Shown here piece after piece: positions 34,763-46,968 of a stretch of 64,000 nt of DNA. Each line of letters begins with the position of its first letter. Within the stretch, counting starts at the first letter, position 1. The DNA is from Holacanthus passer (taxonomy: Eukaryota > Chordata > Actinopteri > Pomacanthidae), in assembly GCA_025331565.1 (NCBI GenBank), contig JAFREQ010000092.1:175001-239000 (forward strand). The letters are read 5' to 3'. Position numbers and translations under genes: made by a program. The notes under the pieces are model-generated. The model was given only the letters and a program-made list of their open reading frames with translations. It was not told where the DNA came from and did no database searches.

Positions 34763-36768
34763 ACACCTATGTATAACCTATGTATAACACTGTACATGCA
34801 CACGGTTGGGAGGCTGCGATACCAGCAGTGCAGAGAAGCCTCTGTACTGCCCTGGCATGTTTGAACCCCTATATTTGGCAAATGCATAGCAGAGTCTTGC
34901 ATCTAGTTATAAATGCACAAGGACCTCTGGCAGCAATGTGCCAAAAGTCTGTTCAGTGGACTCGCATTGACAACGTTAGGCACATAGCTCAGAATGACAG
35001 AGCACTGGTCTTGTGCTGAGATGCTATTTTAAGCAAGTATCATAATTTTCCAACAAAATGACCAGCTCCAAAAAATTCCCATTATCTGTCCAATACCATC
35101 CAGGGTACATGCAGCCTCATTCTCATCCTGTCTGTAGCTTAGGCCCTGTCATCCCTATAACTCTTGCAACCTCCACTACGCGTTCCAAAATCTAACGCAT
35201 CTTCTTGATCTGATCTCTGTGTGCTGTGCTTCTTTCAGGCTCTTGCATTCTTTGGTGCATATGTCACCAGTCTGACATTCTAGTCTCGCTGAAGGCCAGG
35301 CACACAAACAAAACAAAGTGTGACATTCATTACAATGCGTCAGCCTGTTTCTGCTCGTGCCATCTCATATTGGTGATCTGCACCACAGGGATTTTAACAT
35401 CTTGTTCTGGGTGGTGATTTAAAAACACCTGCATCATAGCAAGCTCAGGGCGGGTAAAGTAGTCTCCAGTCTACAACCTGGCATGACTAGATAATGACAT
35501 AAGGAGAGAGGACTGATGATTATAATTGGGTGGGTGGGGCATTAACATGATTTTAAATTCAGATCCAGAATTGTTGGAATTCCCTGACAAAGATGTGTCT
35601 GTGGCCCTTTTCTATCTCATCTTCACTCGAAGGTCGACGCCTGAAGCTGATAGGGACCCAGTGTCTTGCTCAAGGACACTTCAGTAAGGCAAGTGCTCTA
35701 TTTTGAAGAAAATTGGATGACATTGTCAAAGTTGCACATTTAGAAATGCAGCTGTTCATTTATTAATGCCAATGAAATGAAGATTGCCAAGAGCGTGATA
35801 CACTGACAACATTTCTTCTGTATGGCAAACTAGGCTGTTGCTGGCCTGGATGTGAGAGCAGTGAACACACACATGTGGCCTCTCTGACACAGACACTATC
35901 TGAAAAACAAAGTTCTAAATTTGAGCCATTCCCTTTGGTTGCTGTTTGCTACCTGTGGATTACTTAATCCTCAAAGTCCCTTTGAATCAAATGACTCAAT
36001 GGCTGCTGCTGGCAGGTTAGTAACACACACACTGATGGAACCATCATTGATTTCAGTGAAGGAACCAAATACAGACGAGGTGCATTTTGAAATCCAAGCA
36101 GGCTTCATCGACTGTGAAGGTCAGCTAAAGGTCTCTTCTATCACTCTGTGCTGCACTCTGCTGAGCCATACATTACATTACTCACTTAAAGTCACTTTGA
36201 AAGCAAGTATGGACGGAGTGATTGACAGATACATATTACCCTTGTCATGTGAAATCCATCTTCAGTGTTTTGCATCTTTGACTTCAGCAAAAAATCACAT
36301 CTTTTAGGGCTTATTTAGAAAAGCCTGCGCTTCTCTGGCTTCAAAAGCTACACAGGATAAACTCCAGTTACATGCTAATCAAGCCAAAGCAGCACGAAGG
36401 CTCAGAGGCTGTTGTACGTCCTGAGGTGAGCCCTGTCTTTAGTCCGCAGTATCATGCTGCACATGTTCTATGCTTCGGCGGTTCCAGTATTCTCAGTTGT
36501 GGTGTGCTGAGAGCAGCTGACATCTCAAGCTACGAAGTATCACGAACAATACTTCTCACTCCCTTCGTGCCTGTCTGGATGAATGTGGGAACCTTCAGCA
36601 ACAAGCTGATATGACCAACTGGGGTTGTTTCTGAATATGTCAGTGCCCGAGGCCAGACATCCACTGGAGCCATGAGGGCACTGATCTTTTCATTATTGTA
36701 ACATTTCATAATAACTTTACATGCACACTAGTGTCCCTGTTATGACTTATTCTGATTTTAGTCATGGG
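34763..36768. other. Non-coding stretch with one repeat fragment
   Basis: At 35630-35700 'agtgtcttgctcaaggacacttcag' matches a common fish repeat piece. The rest shows no gene, domain or repeat. The frame at 35921-36307 has no family signal. Confidence 0.4.
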
Positions 36769-37205
36769 ATATACAAACCTGATTCCAAGAAATTTGGGAC
36801 ACTGTGTAATACAAATAAAAACAGAATGCAATCATTTGGTTTATTCCCGAGTCCATGTATTAATTTCCTTTCTACAATCCTGTGTTTGACAAAGTGTTGA
36901 ACCTCTCTCCATCCTCGCTTGTGAACGACTGAGTCTTTCCAGGATGAACCTTTCATACCCAATCATGATACTATCACCTGTTACCAATGAACCTGTTTAC
37001 CTGTGGAATGATCCAAACAGCTGTTTTTGGATCAGTCCACAACTTTCACAGTCTTTTGTTGCTCCTGTCCCAACATGTTTGAAACTTTCAATTTTCAATT
37101 GAGTACATGTCAAAAAGGATTAGCAAATTATCACCTAATGTTTGTTTTTTAATTTTTTTAATATTTTACACAGCATCACAACTTTTTTGGAATATGGAAT
37201 ATACA
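36769..37205. mobile_element. Short DNA transposon with inverted ends
   Basis: The left end 'cctgattccaagaaatttgg' (36778 on) and the right end 'caacttttttggaatatgg' (about 37179-37197) are imperfect inverted repeats. The inner parts (gacactgtgtaa and ttacacagcatc) also match inversely. 'atataca' flanks both sides (36769-36775 and 37199-37205), a possible 7-bp target duplication. At about 420 bases with no transposase, it is a non-autonomous element. Confidence 0.65.
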
Positions 37206-37504
37206 TATACATAATATGGTTATTCTGTATGAGTCTAATTTTTAAGGTTTCTGATCATCTACACAGGAGTGTCTTTGATACTTCCACGTTAAACTGTCTC
37301 TACCATTTCTGTTCTGAATTGCAGGTGTAGGGTAATTTTCTGGACCCAAGTCTCAGGCCAGTGGACCAAAATCAGGTTTTAAAGGTGTTCAATTGATCAA
37401 AAATTTCTTCAGAATCTTCAACAAATTGGTTAAAAATCTTGCTGGAAAACTGCTCCAAAACACCTTCAAACAGGTCTCAAAAATCTTCAAACAGGAGTCC
37501 AAGA

Positions 37505-37829
37505 TGTTGTGACAATACTTTATTATAATAAAGTGAGAGAACAAATAGCATGTACACAAGGCACAGTCCAAGAGCTCTCTGAGCTAAAATGAAACTTGCA
37601 TTCGTTTATATAGTGTTTGGTTGGTGGATTTCCACGCCCATTGTCCAACCCATAAGAATATAGAATTATGAACTTTCCACCAATAAAAATTGTTAGTTTC
37701 TTAGTTTTGCCCCCTGGAGGCTGGTCCAAATGCACTTTTTATTTACACTATTATAATTTGGTGGGTTCGTATCCGCCCCCTAGGGGCAGGTAAAATTACA
37801 TGGATTACATCTGCTCTGGCTTCGTGACA
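37505..37829 (-). mobile_element. Solo LTR
   Basis: This 325-base block starts with TG and ends with CA. On the minus strand it begins tgtcacgaagcc, has a TATA box (about 37613-37605, ctatataaa) and a poly(A) signal aataaa (37524-37519) about 85 bases later, and ends ttgtcacaaca. That is the U3-R-U5 layout of a long terminal repeat. The flanks ccaaga (37499-37504) and ccaata (37830-37835) agree at five of six bases, as expected for a target duplication. No internal retroviral sequence was recognised on either side. Confidence 0.6.
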
Positions 37830-37835
37830 CCAATA

Positions 37836-38486
37836 TATTTGGGGCTTCCTCGGTACTTTTCCATGAGCCTTATTAATTTTTTATATCTTCATCGTTCCTT
37901 CAGCCACCATTATTTCTGGCAAACCACACGTCTTATTTTTAAAAAAAGAAACATCAGATAGTGAAAGAGGTCAAACTGACACGTTCTAAGAAACAATCCT
38001 GCTAGTCAGAGAAACAAACACACCTGCTAGTCAGACAGCACAGAGGTCATGCTGACCCGTTCTTACTAACAGGTGGTCTTGACTCGCTCTGTCCTCAAAT
38101 AACCTCTGACCATCATTCATTTTCACGATCATAACACATCTTTGATTACACACACAGTATTATGTAGGTTATCATATTCATATGTTCAGTTTTAGCTGCT
38201 ATACACATTGCTACACAGTCCATGAGAGTTCTATCATTAAATCCCATTACATTCCGAGCCTATTATATATCTTCATCAAAAATACAGTCACAGTGTAGTG
38301 TTTTTACACTACACAGGTATTATTAGTTTCTATTTTGAGTACTTTCACTTATGGCTTTCCTCAGCACATTTTATATTTCCTCCATTATACAACTTGTACA
38401 GCACTGCACACTTCAGGTCTGCATTGAAATTGACGAATTTGTTCATGCTTTATGGATCACAGCTGCATAGCTCTGCGTTAAGTGTT
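37836..38486. other. Unassigned non-coding stretch
   Basis: Contains a 9-bp inverted repeat (38293-38301 with 38306-38314). No gene was recognised. Confidence 0.4.
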
Positions 38487-38577
38487 ATATACATATATAT
38501 ATATATATATTAGTTTTTAAGATAATAAGATAATCCCTTATTAGTCCCACAACAGGGACATTTACATAATATAATAA

Positions 38578-38611
<34 letters not shown>
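38487..38611 (-). repeat. (TA)n, retroposon tail and (TAA)n cluster
   Basis: A TA run (38487-38510) is followed by a reverse copy of the 'cttattagtcccacaacaggg' tail (38518-38570), then TAA trinucleotides to about 38611. The order suggests the retroposon inserted among A/T simple repeats or seeded them. Confidence 0.7.
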
Positions 38612-38612
<1 letters not shown>

Positions 38613-39379
38613 GAATTGTCAGTTTGGCTGTGTTGTTGCAGGGTGGTCTGGACAGGATCCTGATTAAGGAGTTTACATTTCGGAGATCCAGGGCTTTCAC
38701 TCAGCAACAGACATGGAAAACTCCTAATTGATTTTTCTGTACATGCATGGGTATTTATGTTTTCCCTTTCTGTAATCTTTAATGAGTATATGTTACCGAG
38801 ATTTGATTTTTTTATTGCAGTACTACATGATCATTTCTGACTTGGGGTGGTAATTGTGTTGATTACATGCATGTTGATGTACATCACATGATTTCTGGAC
38901 TTTTTTAAGCTTTATGTTTAAGCTTGAATTGAATCCTTGAAATGCGAACAAATGTGAAGAGAGGAGCTGATATGGATAAGTCGAGTTATTAAATATTCAT
39001 ATGACAGTCCACCCTGCCAGCCACACCATGATGGATGTCCTGTCTGCACTGGAGGCTTGAGGTTCCCAAGAAAGAAATCAATTTTCTTAGTACTGTATTT
39101 CCACAATATGTCCATCTGCTCACCACCCTCTTCATTCGTATTCCTCATCTGTCTCTCCAGCCTTCTTTTGACATGGACATTTTTTCATGACTTGATCGCT
39201 CCTTTCCTGCTGTGATGCTATGGTCTGTTGCCCACTGAAAGAGCTATCTGGGCATCGGCTTGACATAAAGCAAAGTAAGGAATAATGGAAGAGTGAAAAA
39301 AAAGAAGGATGAACACCTGTGGAACTGGAGCACAGGGATGGGCTGACATGTGGGTTGTAAGCTGGTGGCCTTTTTGTTG

Positions 39380-39520
39380 TATGCTTTGTTTTGATTGTCA
39401 ACTGCTGTAATTAACCATATGCTAATTGTGATTCATGAATGAGAGCCAAGTCATTATTAATTCATGGGATAACTAGCAAATATTCATGGATGTCCAGATG
39501 GAGATGACTCTGTTTTCTCA
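39380..39520. other. Candidate regulatory block with octamer motif
   Basis: Holds gtaattaacc (39407), the POU octamer-like atgctaat (39419-39426), attcatgaatga and ttattaattcatg. The dense homeodomain/POU words in a repeat-free context suggest an enhancer-like element. This is inference only. Confidence 0.25.
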
Positions 39521-39996
39521 GTCAGTGAAACAGCAATTTTAGGCAAATTGTTGCAGAACACTGTCAGTATTGTGGTCAGATGCGACTAATGACCATAACA
39601 TATACCACACCTGGGATGTTTATTGTGGTCTTCTCCTTTAACTGCTATTCATTCAGGGTTTATTATTATGATTATTATCATTATTTTTGAAGGAGGAAAA
39701 AAGCTAATCTTTGCTGCATCTCATCCATTACATTCAGAACTGCCTAGTGGGCATTGCGTATCTACTTGCAGTACAAGGTACGCATTACCACAGACAATTA
39801 GGAGAGTTAGAGAGAGAAACAGAGACATTATTATTATTAAGTTATATTTAAAAAATAATCTAAAAAATGGCATGGAGTTAGGGGTCAAGTTGCTGAACTG
39901 CAACAACACTGGCATACGTTGTACCATGAGAGTAGCAAAAAAAAAGAAAGAAATGAATTTGAGCTGATTAAAATATTTAAATCAATATGCAAGACA

Positions 39997-39998
<2 letters not shown>

Positions 39999-40045
<47 letters not shown>

Positions 40046-40046
40046 T
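39999..40046. repeat. (CA)n(TA)n microsatellite
   Basis: A CA run from 39999 to 40028 passes directly into a TA run to 40046. Confidence 0.95.
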
Positions 40047-40049
40047 TAT

Positions 40050-41809
40050 ATTCAGGGCAGTAGCCCAAATATTAACCAAACCGTAGCAGGGAATATTGCT
40101 CAGGGAAATTATCCACAGGCTTACAGGCACTTAGTTAACTGTATGACACCACTAGAGGAACTAATCTTCTGACCCCCCCAACACCCTCTTCTGTATTCTT
40201 TGGCATACGAGTAGTTTAGTAGTCTGGTATGTACAGGAAATTTCGATTGCAGCGAGTATAACCCAGTTACTGAAGAAGAACGTCGATACTGGATGATTGA
40301 CAATGCTTTTTTTAAATGTCTGATTTCAGTGTTTCTTGCTTTCTGTAACTTGTGTGCGGTATGGTTAAGGTAAGGCAACTAAAACACTAGCAAATAAAGT
40401 CAAAGTCAAACTTCAGATGCTCCCACCTCCCCAGACCTCCACGCTCTCACTTTCCACCTTGCTACAGAGAGGGCACACTACCTCCTGCATTGGCACCGCA
40501 TGCTGGCATTGAACATAAATCAGGAGTGCATAATTGTCCACAGTGGACATAATTACTGCAGATAATGGACTGCTGACTATGTGTTAGAAGCTTTATTACC
40601 AGCATGTGAATCAAGCATATGGGCTTGCTATAGTACTAAATGCAGTGGGGAAAACTACATCATACTGTCACAGTACAGGGCCACTGTTTCAGCTTGTTAA
40701 CGTTTCCATCTCAATCACTGGCAGTTAGCTTGGCATTTTATAGAAAAGCAGGAGAGAGGGTGTGAGCTTTTGTCAATATTGGACTGAAGTGCAAGGCTGT
40801 GGCTACCAGTGCAGACCTGGTACATAATGAGCTCAAAAAAGTAGAAGTAGAAAAGACTTGCTAGCTCATATCTTGCCAGCACTGACCTAACCTAAGGGAA
40901 GAGCATTTGAAGCAGATGGTGAGTTTTAATCACAGAAGCAGTTTCCACATACTGCAAAGCACCATGCTTAGGAGGTCATTTAAAATATTATCTGCATCAT
41001 CAGCTAAAGCCCATGTCAAATCTACAACTTGCCTTTTCTTTGCAAATACAGGTGTTCTTTGCCTGTGAGGTTTTTACTCCAAGCGTTTGGGTGCGAAAAG
41101 ATATGATTTGCTCACTGGCCTGAGGGACTGTACATGGTTGAAGGACTGGCAGGGCAACTACACACACCTCCTGCACTCCACTCTGGAGGAGCGAGTTTGG
41201 CTCAGCTGACATACTAATTTTCTACATGAGCCGCCTCAGCCTCTGCAAACAGGAAAGCGTTAGTCATGGCAGTGTACCGCAGCACTGATTGATCTGGCAA
41301 AGATGGAAAACAACACTCGCTGGCAAGCATTATTCTGTTCTGCCAATAGAGTTTGGGCAAATAGTTTGATACTCTGACTGAAGTTTGGCCAGACTTCATT
41401 TCAAAGATAAAAAAAGTTCATTTCTAGCATACACAGACTACTACACCAAACTTTGGAAGGGTGACAAATAGATAATAAAGCCAAATACTAGCTAAATATA
41501 TTACAGGAAACTGATTAATAGATGTTCAACATACTAAATTTGATTAGAAATGTTTAAAAAAACTTCAATAATTATTTCACACTAATAACAATAGAAGTAC
41601 AGTTGCAGTATTATTGTCGTAGTTTTTTTGTGTGTGTCTAGCTTGATATGAAACACCCCCCCCAAAATGAGCAAACACTTGGACAAGCATGGCCAAATTA
41701 TTGACTTCTGCTTTCCTGTCTGAATCTACTGTAGGATAATAGAGTAGTTATTAGTTATCGCCAAAAACAAAAAATCTGAATCTGGCCCTTAACAACTCTC
41801 ACTTCTCTT
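40050..41809. other. Unassigned non-coding stretch
   Basis: Contains a 'caaataaagtcaaagtcaaac' tail-like word at 40390. No gene was recognised. Confidence 0.35.
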
Positions 41810-42160
41810 CCAGTGAAACCAGTGTTGCTGTGGTTACACAACCGCAGCTTCCTTATTAAAGCACACTTTTCGGTGTGATAATGGATCTTCCCTTCTTTGC
41901 ACCTCAATTAACAAGCTTCTGCACACCGCGAATAATTGGCCCCAATATAAGGTTCAATTACTTCCTCAAATTACTTGCTTTAATTACTTACTTGAAATTC
42001 AATCACTTTTTAGATTAAACTCATTTTGAAGAGCAGTACCAACACCATTAATATTGTTAGGCAACGCTGGGGAATGGAGTGTGGCTCTCCAGCCTGCAGT
42101 TACTCCACATAATCAGCAGGTAATGTGTGTGTGTCAGATACCATTTCCACAATCTAGATG
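41810..42160. other. Candidate conserved non-coding element
   Basis: Repeat-free sequence with many CAATTA/TAATTA-type cores (tcaattaaca, ttcaattact, tttaattact, ccattaatatt) and ccgcgaataattgg. It resembles developmental enhancers in texture. No alignment evidence. Confidence 0.25.
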
Positions 42161-42316
42161 AGTTTGATTATAATTTTCTTAACATGCCATTGGGCAGACA
42201 TGAAATATGATTGTAAAGCCTATAGAAAATTTAATTTTTGATAAAAACTGGTACTGTACAAAGTTGTAGCTGCATGCCTTCAAATGAAGATTTCCTTTAG
42301 GAAAACTGTACCAGAT

Positions 42317-43118
42317 AAAGGAGTAGTTCAACATTTTGGGAAACTCCCCATTTGAGCTACTTTGTATTTGACTGAGCAAGTAAACATGTTTTTGGTGGTT
42401 TTTGATAATCTGAGCTTCTTTTTGTACCATTACCTCTTCTTCTCCAGTGTATGAATGTGACAGGCCTGACACACAGTGATGGACATGACAGACAAAACCA
42501 AAAGACATTGCTAACATTTTTTTCAGTTTATATTAATATTCAGTCAGCTTTCTGATCAAAGACATGTAAGCTTACAGCTGTTCATTTAAGGTTCACGTAA
42601 AGTAGTAGAAAAAAAAATGACATCCAAAAATCCTCTGATTCAACCACTCAGTGTCTTCAGAGCCAAAATGTCATCAGCATAGTTTAGCAAAAATACTGGA
42701 AGAAGCAGTCCCAGCTAGCCATGGATGTTCAGAGTTTTAAACTATACTTGCCAACACCTGTAAAGCATTTTGTTTGTTTAAAAGGCTGGAGGCTATGGCT
42801 GGTCTTATTGTGCCTGTTCAGAGATTCATGTTAAAAATTGTGTACACTGAATGTATCTCTCAACCCATGCTTGAGACTCTGCAGAGTGGCACACGCATAA
42901 AGTGTTGTTCATCAAGAAATAGTTTCAGCATGTAAGTCCCCTTAAAATACAGCCAGGCAAACTGTTTCCCCTGTCTCCAATGTTTTTGTCAAGCTAGGCT
43001 AACTCCAGCTCTGTACCTAATGGACGGGTATGGAAGTTATCAATATACAGTCAATATTGATATCAATATTCTGATCTCCCTCCCAGAAAGGCAGCAAATA
43101 AGTGTATTAGTCAGAAAG
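42317..43118. repeat. MITE family M1, both ends
   Basis: The left end 'aaaggagtagttcaacatttt' at 42317 and the right half from 'agccaggcaaactgtttccc' (42952) to 'gcaaataagtgtatt' (about 43110) are opposite halves of one well-known fish repeat ('gttcgacattttgggaaa' type). The middle (42410-42940) is not recognisable, so this may be one expanded copy or two fragments. Other halves lie at 57397-57572 and 63685-63765. Confidence 0.5.
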
Positions 43119-43692
43119 CTTAATTATTCAAAACCACAATGCGTAGGATTTGAAAGTGTGCATTATTAGGTGCACTGAAAGTTTTACCTGATGATGATAA
43201 GAGGTGAAACATCATCACAAGTCATTAAGTCATTTTAAGTACAACATTGAATGGCATTTCATTCAATAGGAGGATTGCTACACAGAGAATCCTTATTTTA
43301 CTGAAAATAAAACACGAGCTCAACAATAGAAACAAGTAAAATTGTCAGTGTATTTATTATTTATTCTTTACTCTATGCTCCATTCACTGTGCAATATTTT
43401 TCATTGTACAATATTTCATGTTTAATATTGAATACTGTAAAATAAAATACATGTATAAAATACATATTTAATTGCGTATTTAATTCCATCTATATACCTC
43501 TCTGTGTATATACTGATCACATATTTCATATTCTCATGCACATCTGTAAATAAGCCCCATGTAAATTTGTAAATTGTAATTTTGAAAATACTTTTTCTCA
43601 AAAAAGTCTTTAGTTGCTAATTGTTAATAGTTTTTTAAACCTTCTGTTTGTACCGTTTATTACTATTTAACTACTGACTATCCCCTTGCTGC
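43119..43692. other. Unassigned AT-rich stretch
   Basis: The AT-rich run at 43340-43650 leads into the retroposon tail and may be its degraded body. No domain is seen. Confidence 0.35.
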
Positions 43693-43750
43693 TGTGCAAT
43701 GTAAATTTCCCCACTGTGGGATGAATAAAGGTATATCTTATCTTATCTTT
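43693..43750 (+). repeat. Retroposon 3' tail, forward copy
   Basis: 'aatttccccactgtgggatgaataaagg' followed by two TCTTA units and tctt; same tail as 15925-15992. Confidence 0.7.
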
Positions 43751-46700
43751 AAAACCTTTATTTTAACGCCATGTTACCTTGAATGAAGCTTCACATATGT
43801 AGTTTATCATTGCTTCTCTTTTGGTGTTTCCTTGAAATACACTGTCATCTCCACAGACATCCTGTATATGAATAAATTCTGTGAACGTAGCCAGTCCTCT
43901 GAATTACATTACAGTCACTCCAAAGCAGATGATTAAAACATGCTCCTCCTGTCTGCAGATTGCTGCTCTATGCTGGAGGTCGCCTCCAAAGTATCTGTGT
44001 GACCAATTTCCATTTTATGTCCCGCTGTGACACAAACGGGAATTACTGTGACCTCCCGCACTGATTGGCTGGGACATCATTTCCAGGCGTCCCATAATTA
44101 GGATTGGAGTTAATCCCTCTCTGTCGAGTCCCTGCCGCAGTCTTTCCTCGTAGAAGCTGACCTCTGTCAGAGATAAGCAGCACACCTTCCTTGTCTCGTT
44201 CTCGTCTCCCTGTTCACACGAACACTTCTGAGCAAAGCTGATAAACCTCGCTTTTGTGGAGACTTTATGTTCGAACCTCGCCCTCCATTTCTTACCGGCT
44301 GGTTGTCTCTCAATCAATCAGCAGCTAATTAAGAACACCTCAGGCTGGTTCTCTCTGCTCCTCTGCCGTCCTTCCTGTCCGTCTTCCTGTGTGAATATCT
44401 TGTCTGAACATTCTTGTTCATTTGTGACAGTTGACAATGTTGAAAGAAAAGTCGTTGCATTGAACTTGACTACAAGATGAAAAAATGATTTATTTGAATG
44501 TGTGCCTTTACATGTGTAATCCACAGTGGGACCACGGTATTCATCGTCACCGATAATGTGAACACAAAATCTGAGTTTTGATCATTAAGACAGAATAAAT
44601 CCCCCGGTCTCCAGTGACTATTACATGAATGCTCTCGTGGTGTCTGGCCTTGAATATTGTTTTAGTAGCTTTATTTGTCCATGTCTTAAGAAATGCACGC
44701 CCATCTGAGCTTTCTGCCTCCACACAAACACTATGAAGTTGAATGGAATTTCATTTGTGGTGCTCAAAAAAAAGACAAAGCAAAAACAAAATAGCAAAAC
44801 ATATCCAAACTTCAGCAACATCTCTTTCTAGAAACAGTCTTCCCATTCATCTGAATGATGAATAGAACAAGCTGTCAAGAATCGTGAATGGCAAAGTTTT
44901 TGTATAAAGTTGCAATTTGATTTAACATTTACTCCTATAACACTGTTAAACTCACAAAGGGCAATTTAAAAAAAGAAGAATCAATGCAGCAGAACCAGAG
45001 ACACTGTCCTCTTTATTCCACTCATTCTTTTTCCTTGTCAATACCTGGCACCTCCATTACCCACAATGCAGCTCAAACACCAACACATTTTGGTCAGAGA
45101 CTCTGGTGTGTATGTTAGTAGTGGCTCTTGTAGCCTCAAGCAGAGATGAGGAGCAGGCTACAGAGGCCTTGTAAGCTCACTTCTTTTTAACTCCACACCC
45201 CAATTCTTTTATTTTCAAACTTATATATATGACGTGTCTTCAGCTGCTATCAACACAGACTTGTGTAACTTGAAGACATTTATCACACATTGCACGGTTC
45301 CCTCTGGAGTCACAAAATTTTCAATTCATTTTTTTTTTTATATGTGCAGAATTACTCCCCAACAGCTGTAAACAGATGTGTGAAGTTTAACAGAGCTGAG
45401 ATCTGACTGAAATTACCTGGTGGTCACTGGCCAGGTTGTTCTTTCACCGTTTCACCACCGTTTCACAGGGCTTTAGGGAGGCATTTTAGCACTTGGAAAA
45501 AAAAAACAAACCTCAAGCATATTTTATTTCCAACAATATGTTTCAACTATAAAGACTCCACTGCTCCACATATTTAGTAGAATAATACAGATTGTATTCC
45601 TGGAGATCAGAAACTGCTACATACAACAAGTATGACAGAAAATATGTATATGAATTCTGGTGAATTAACCCTTTAAGTGCTTATTTTCTCATATTGCTGC
45701 ATCTAGTGAATATACTGAATATTAGTATATCAAAACACACCTCAGACTTATTCACAGTGTAAAAACAGCCCGACATCAAATGGACCACATCACAGGAAAA
45801 AATTCATCTGCAAACATTTGCTATCAGACGGAGATGCTGTGGAATAACTGCTGCTAACATGAGGAACCAACAACTCATGTGTATGTTGAGTGCTGTTAGT
45901 GCGATCCTCCTCATGGCAGTTCCATCTTTGATCTCTGCCCCGTAGCTGCTTGTTAAGTTGATTCAACCAGTGGGATATGCCACTCATGAAAACAAACTTC
46001 GACTATCACTCAGCATGAGCGACACAACTGTGTCTGCCTTTTGCTGCTTGCACATAATGAAATGTGTAGTTTTATAACAAGCTAGGAATCAGCATCATCC
46101 CTGTCTTGTATTTCCTCGTTAAATTAATTTAAATGATGGATTATCCCTCAAACATAAGTACTCAGACATAAGTACATCAGTCAGCATGAGTGACAGATAT
46201 GTGTCCGCTTTTTTCTACTTATAATTTATGGAGGCAAACAGCCGACACATCCTCCCTGACTTTTCATCTATTAGTGGTGTTGCTATATTCTTCTTTACAA
46301 AGTATATCAAAGTGGGTTGCCTGCAACAGCACAGCAGTGACTTACTCAACTGTACACTGCACAAGCTTCTCAAATTGGCAGCAGAAGTTGCTCATTATTA
46401 TTTGGGAAAAAAATTATTCTGTGTCTGTCCCTCCCTCCCTGTCAGTCAGTTCCTCTGAGCAGAGCTACGTCACACATATTGGTGTACACAGATGCATATC
46501 TTCATTATTGGTGTTTTTTAACAGTGTTGTACCTCAGCATAAAAAAAAATCTACCTTAATCAATCACTGGTTTAATGCACTGCCCGATGAGCACGCCATG
46601 TGACCAACAGGTGCATGCTGGGTCTGGCTAAGTGCTAAAATGTGGTGAGGTGTGTGGGGCCTTTCTGCTGTTTCTATTTCTATCACAGTTGGGAGTGCAG

Positions 46701-46788
46701 AGCCTCTTACAGCTCAAAATGTTTAAAAACTCTGAGTAGTGCTGTGGGACAGAGAGGTTGACAGGGTTTAGTGACTGAGAGGCTGAGG
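43751..46788. other. Unique non-coding stretch
   Basis: No mobile element was recognised. 43990-44560 is relatively GC-rich, repeat-free and contains 'cagctaattaag'. An open minus frame there (44015-44317) has no family signal. A diverged pair 'cagcatgag(c/t)gaca…tgtgtc' occurs at 46011 and 46182. Confidence 0.4.
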
Positions 46789-46948
46789 GGACTGGTCATA
46801 GTGGGACAAAGCGACTGAGTGGACTGGTCATAGTGGGACAGAGAGACTGAGAGGACTGGTCATAGTGGGACAGAGAGGCCGAGTGGACTGGTCATAGTGG
46901 GACAGAGAGACTGAGAGGACTGGTCACAGTGGGACAGAGAGTCCCAGT
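46789..46948 (+). repeat. 32-bp minisatellite, five units
   Basis: 'ggactggtca' begins at 46789, 46821, 46853, 46885 and 46917, an exact 32-base period. Units alternate between 'gactgagaggact' and '(g/c)cgagtggact' variants, a higher-order pattern. The array ends in a GT run. Confidence 0.95.
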
Positions 46949-46968
46949 GTGTGTGTGTGTGTGTGTGT
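46947..46968. repeat. (GT)n microsatellite
   Basis: Eleven GT units directly abutting the minisatellite. Confidence 0.95.

Noticed and set aside
44015..44317. 100-codon minus-strand frame as a gene
   Set aside because: No recognisable domain and no splice or start support; the block may be regulatory instead.
46789..46948. CRISPR-like array
   Set aside because: The whole 32-base unit repeats with no unique spacers, and the DNA is vertebrate; it is a minisatellite.
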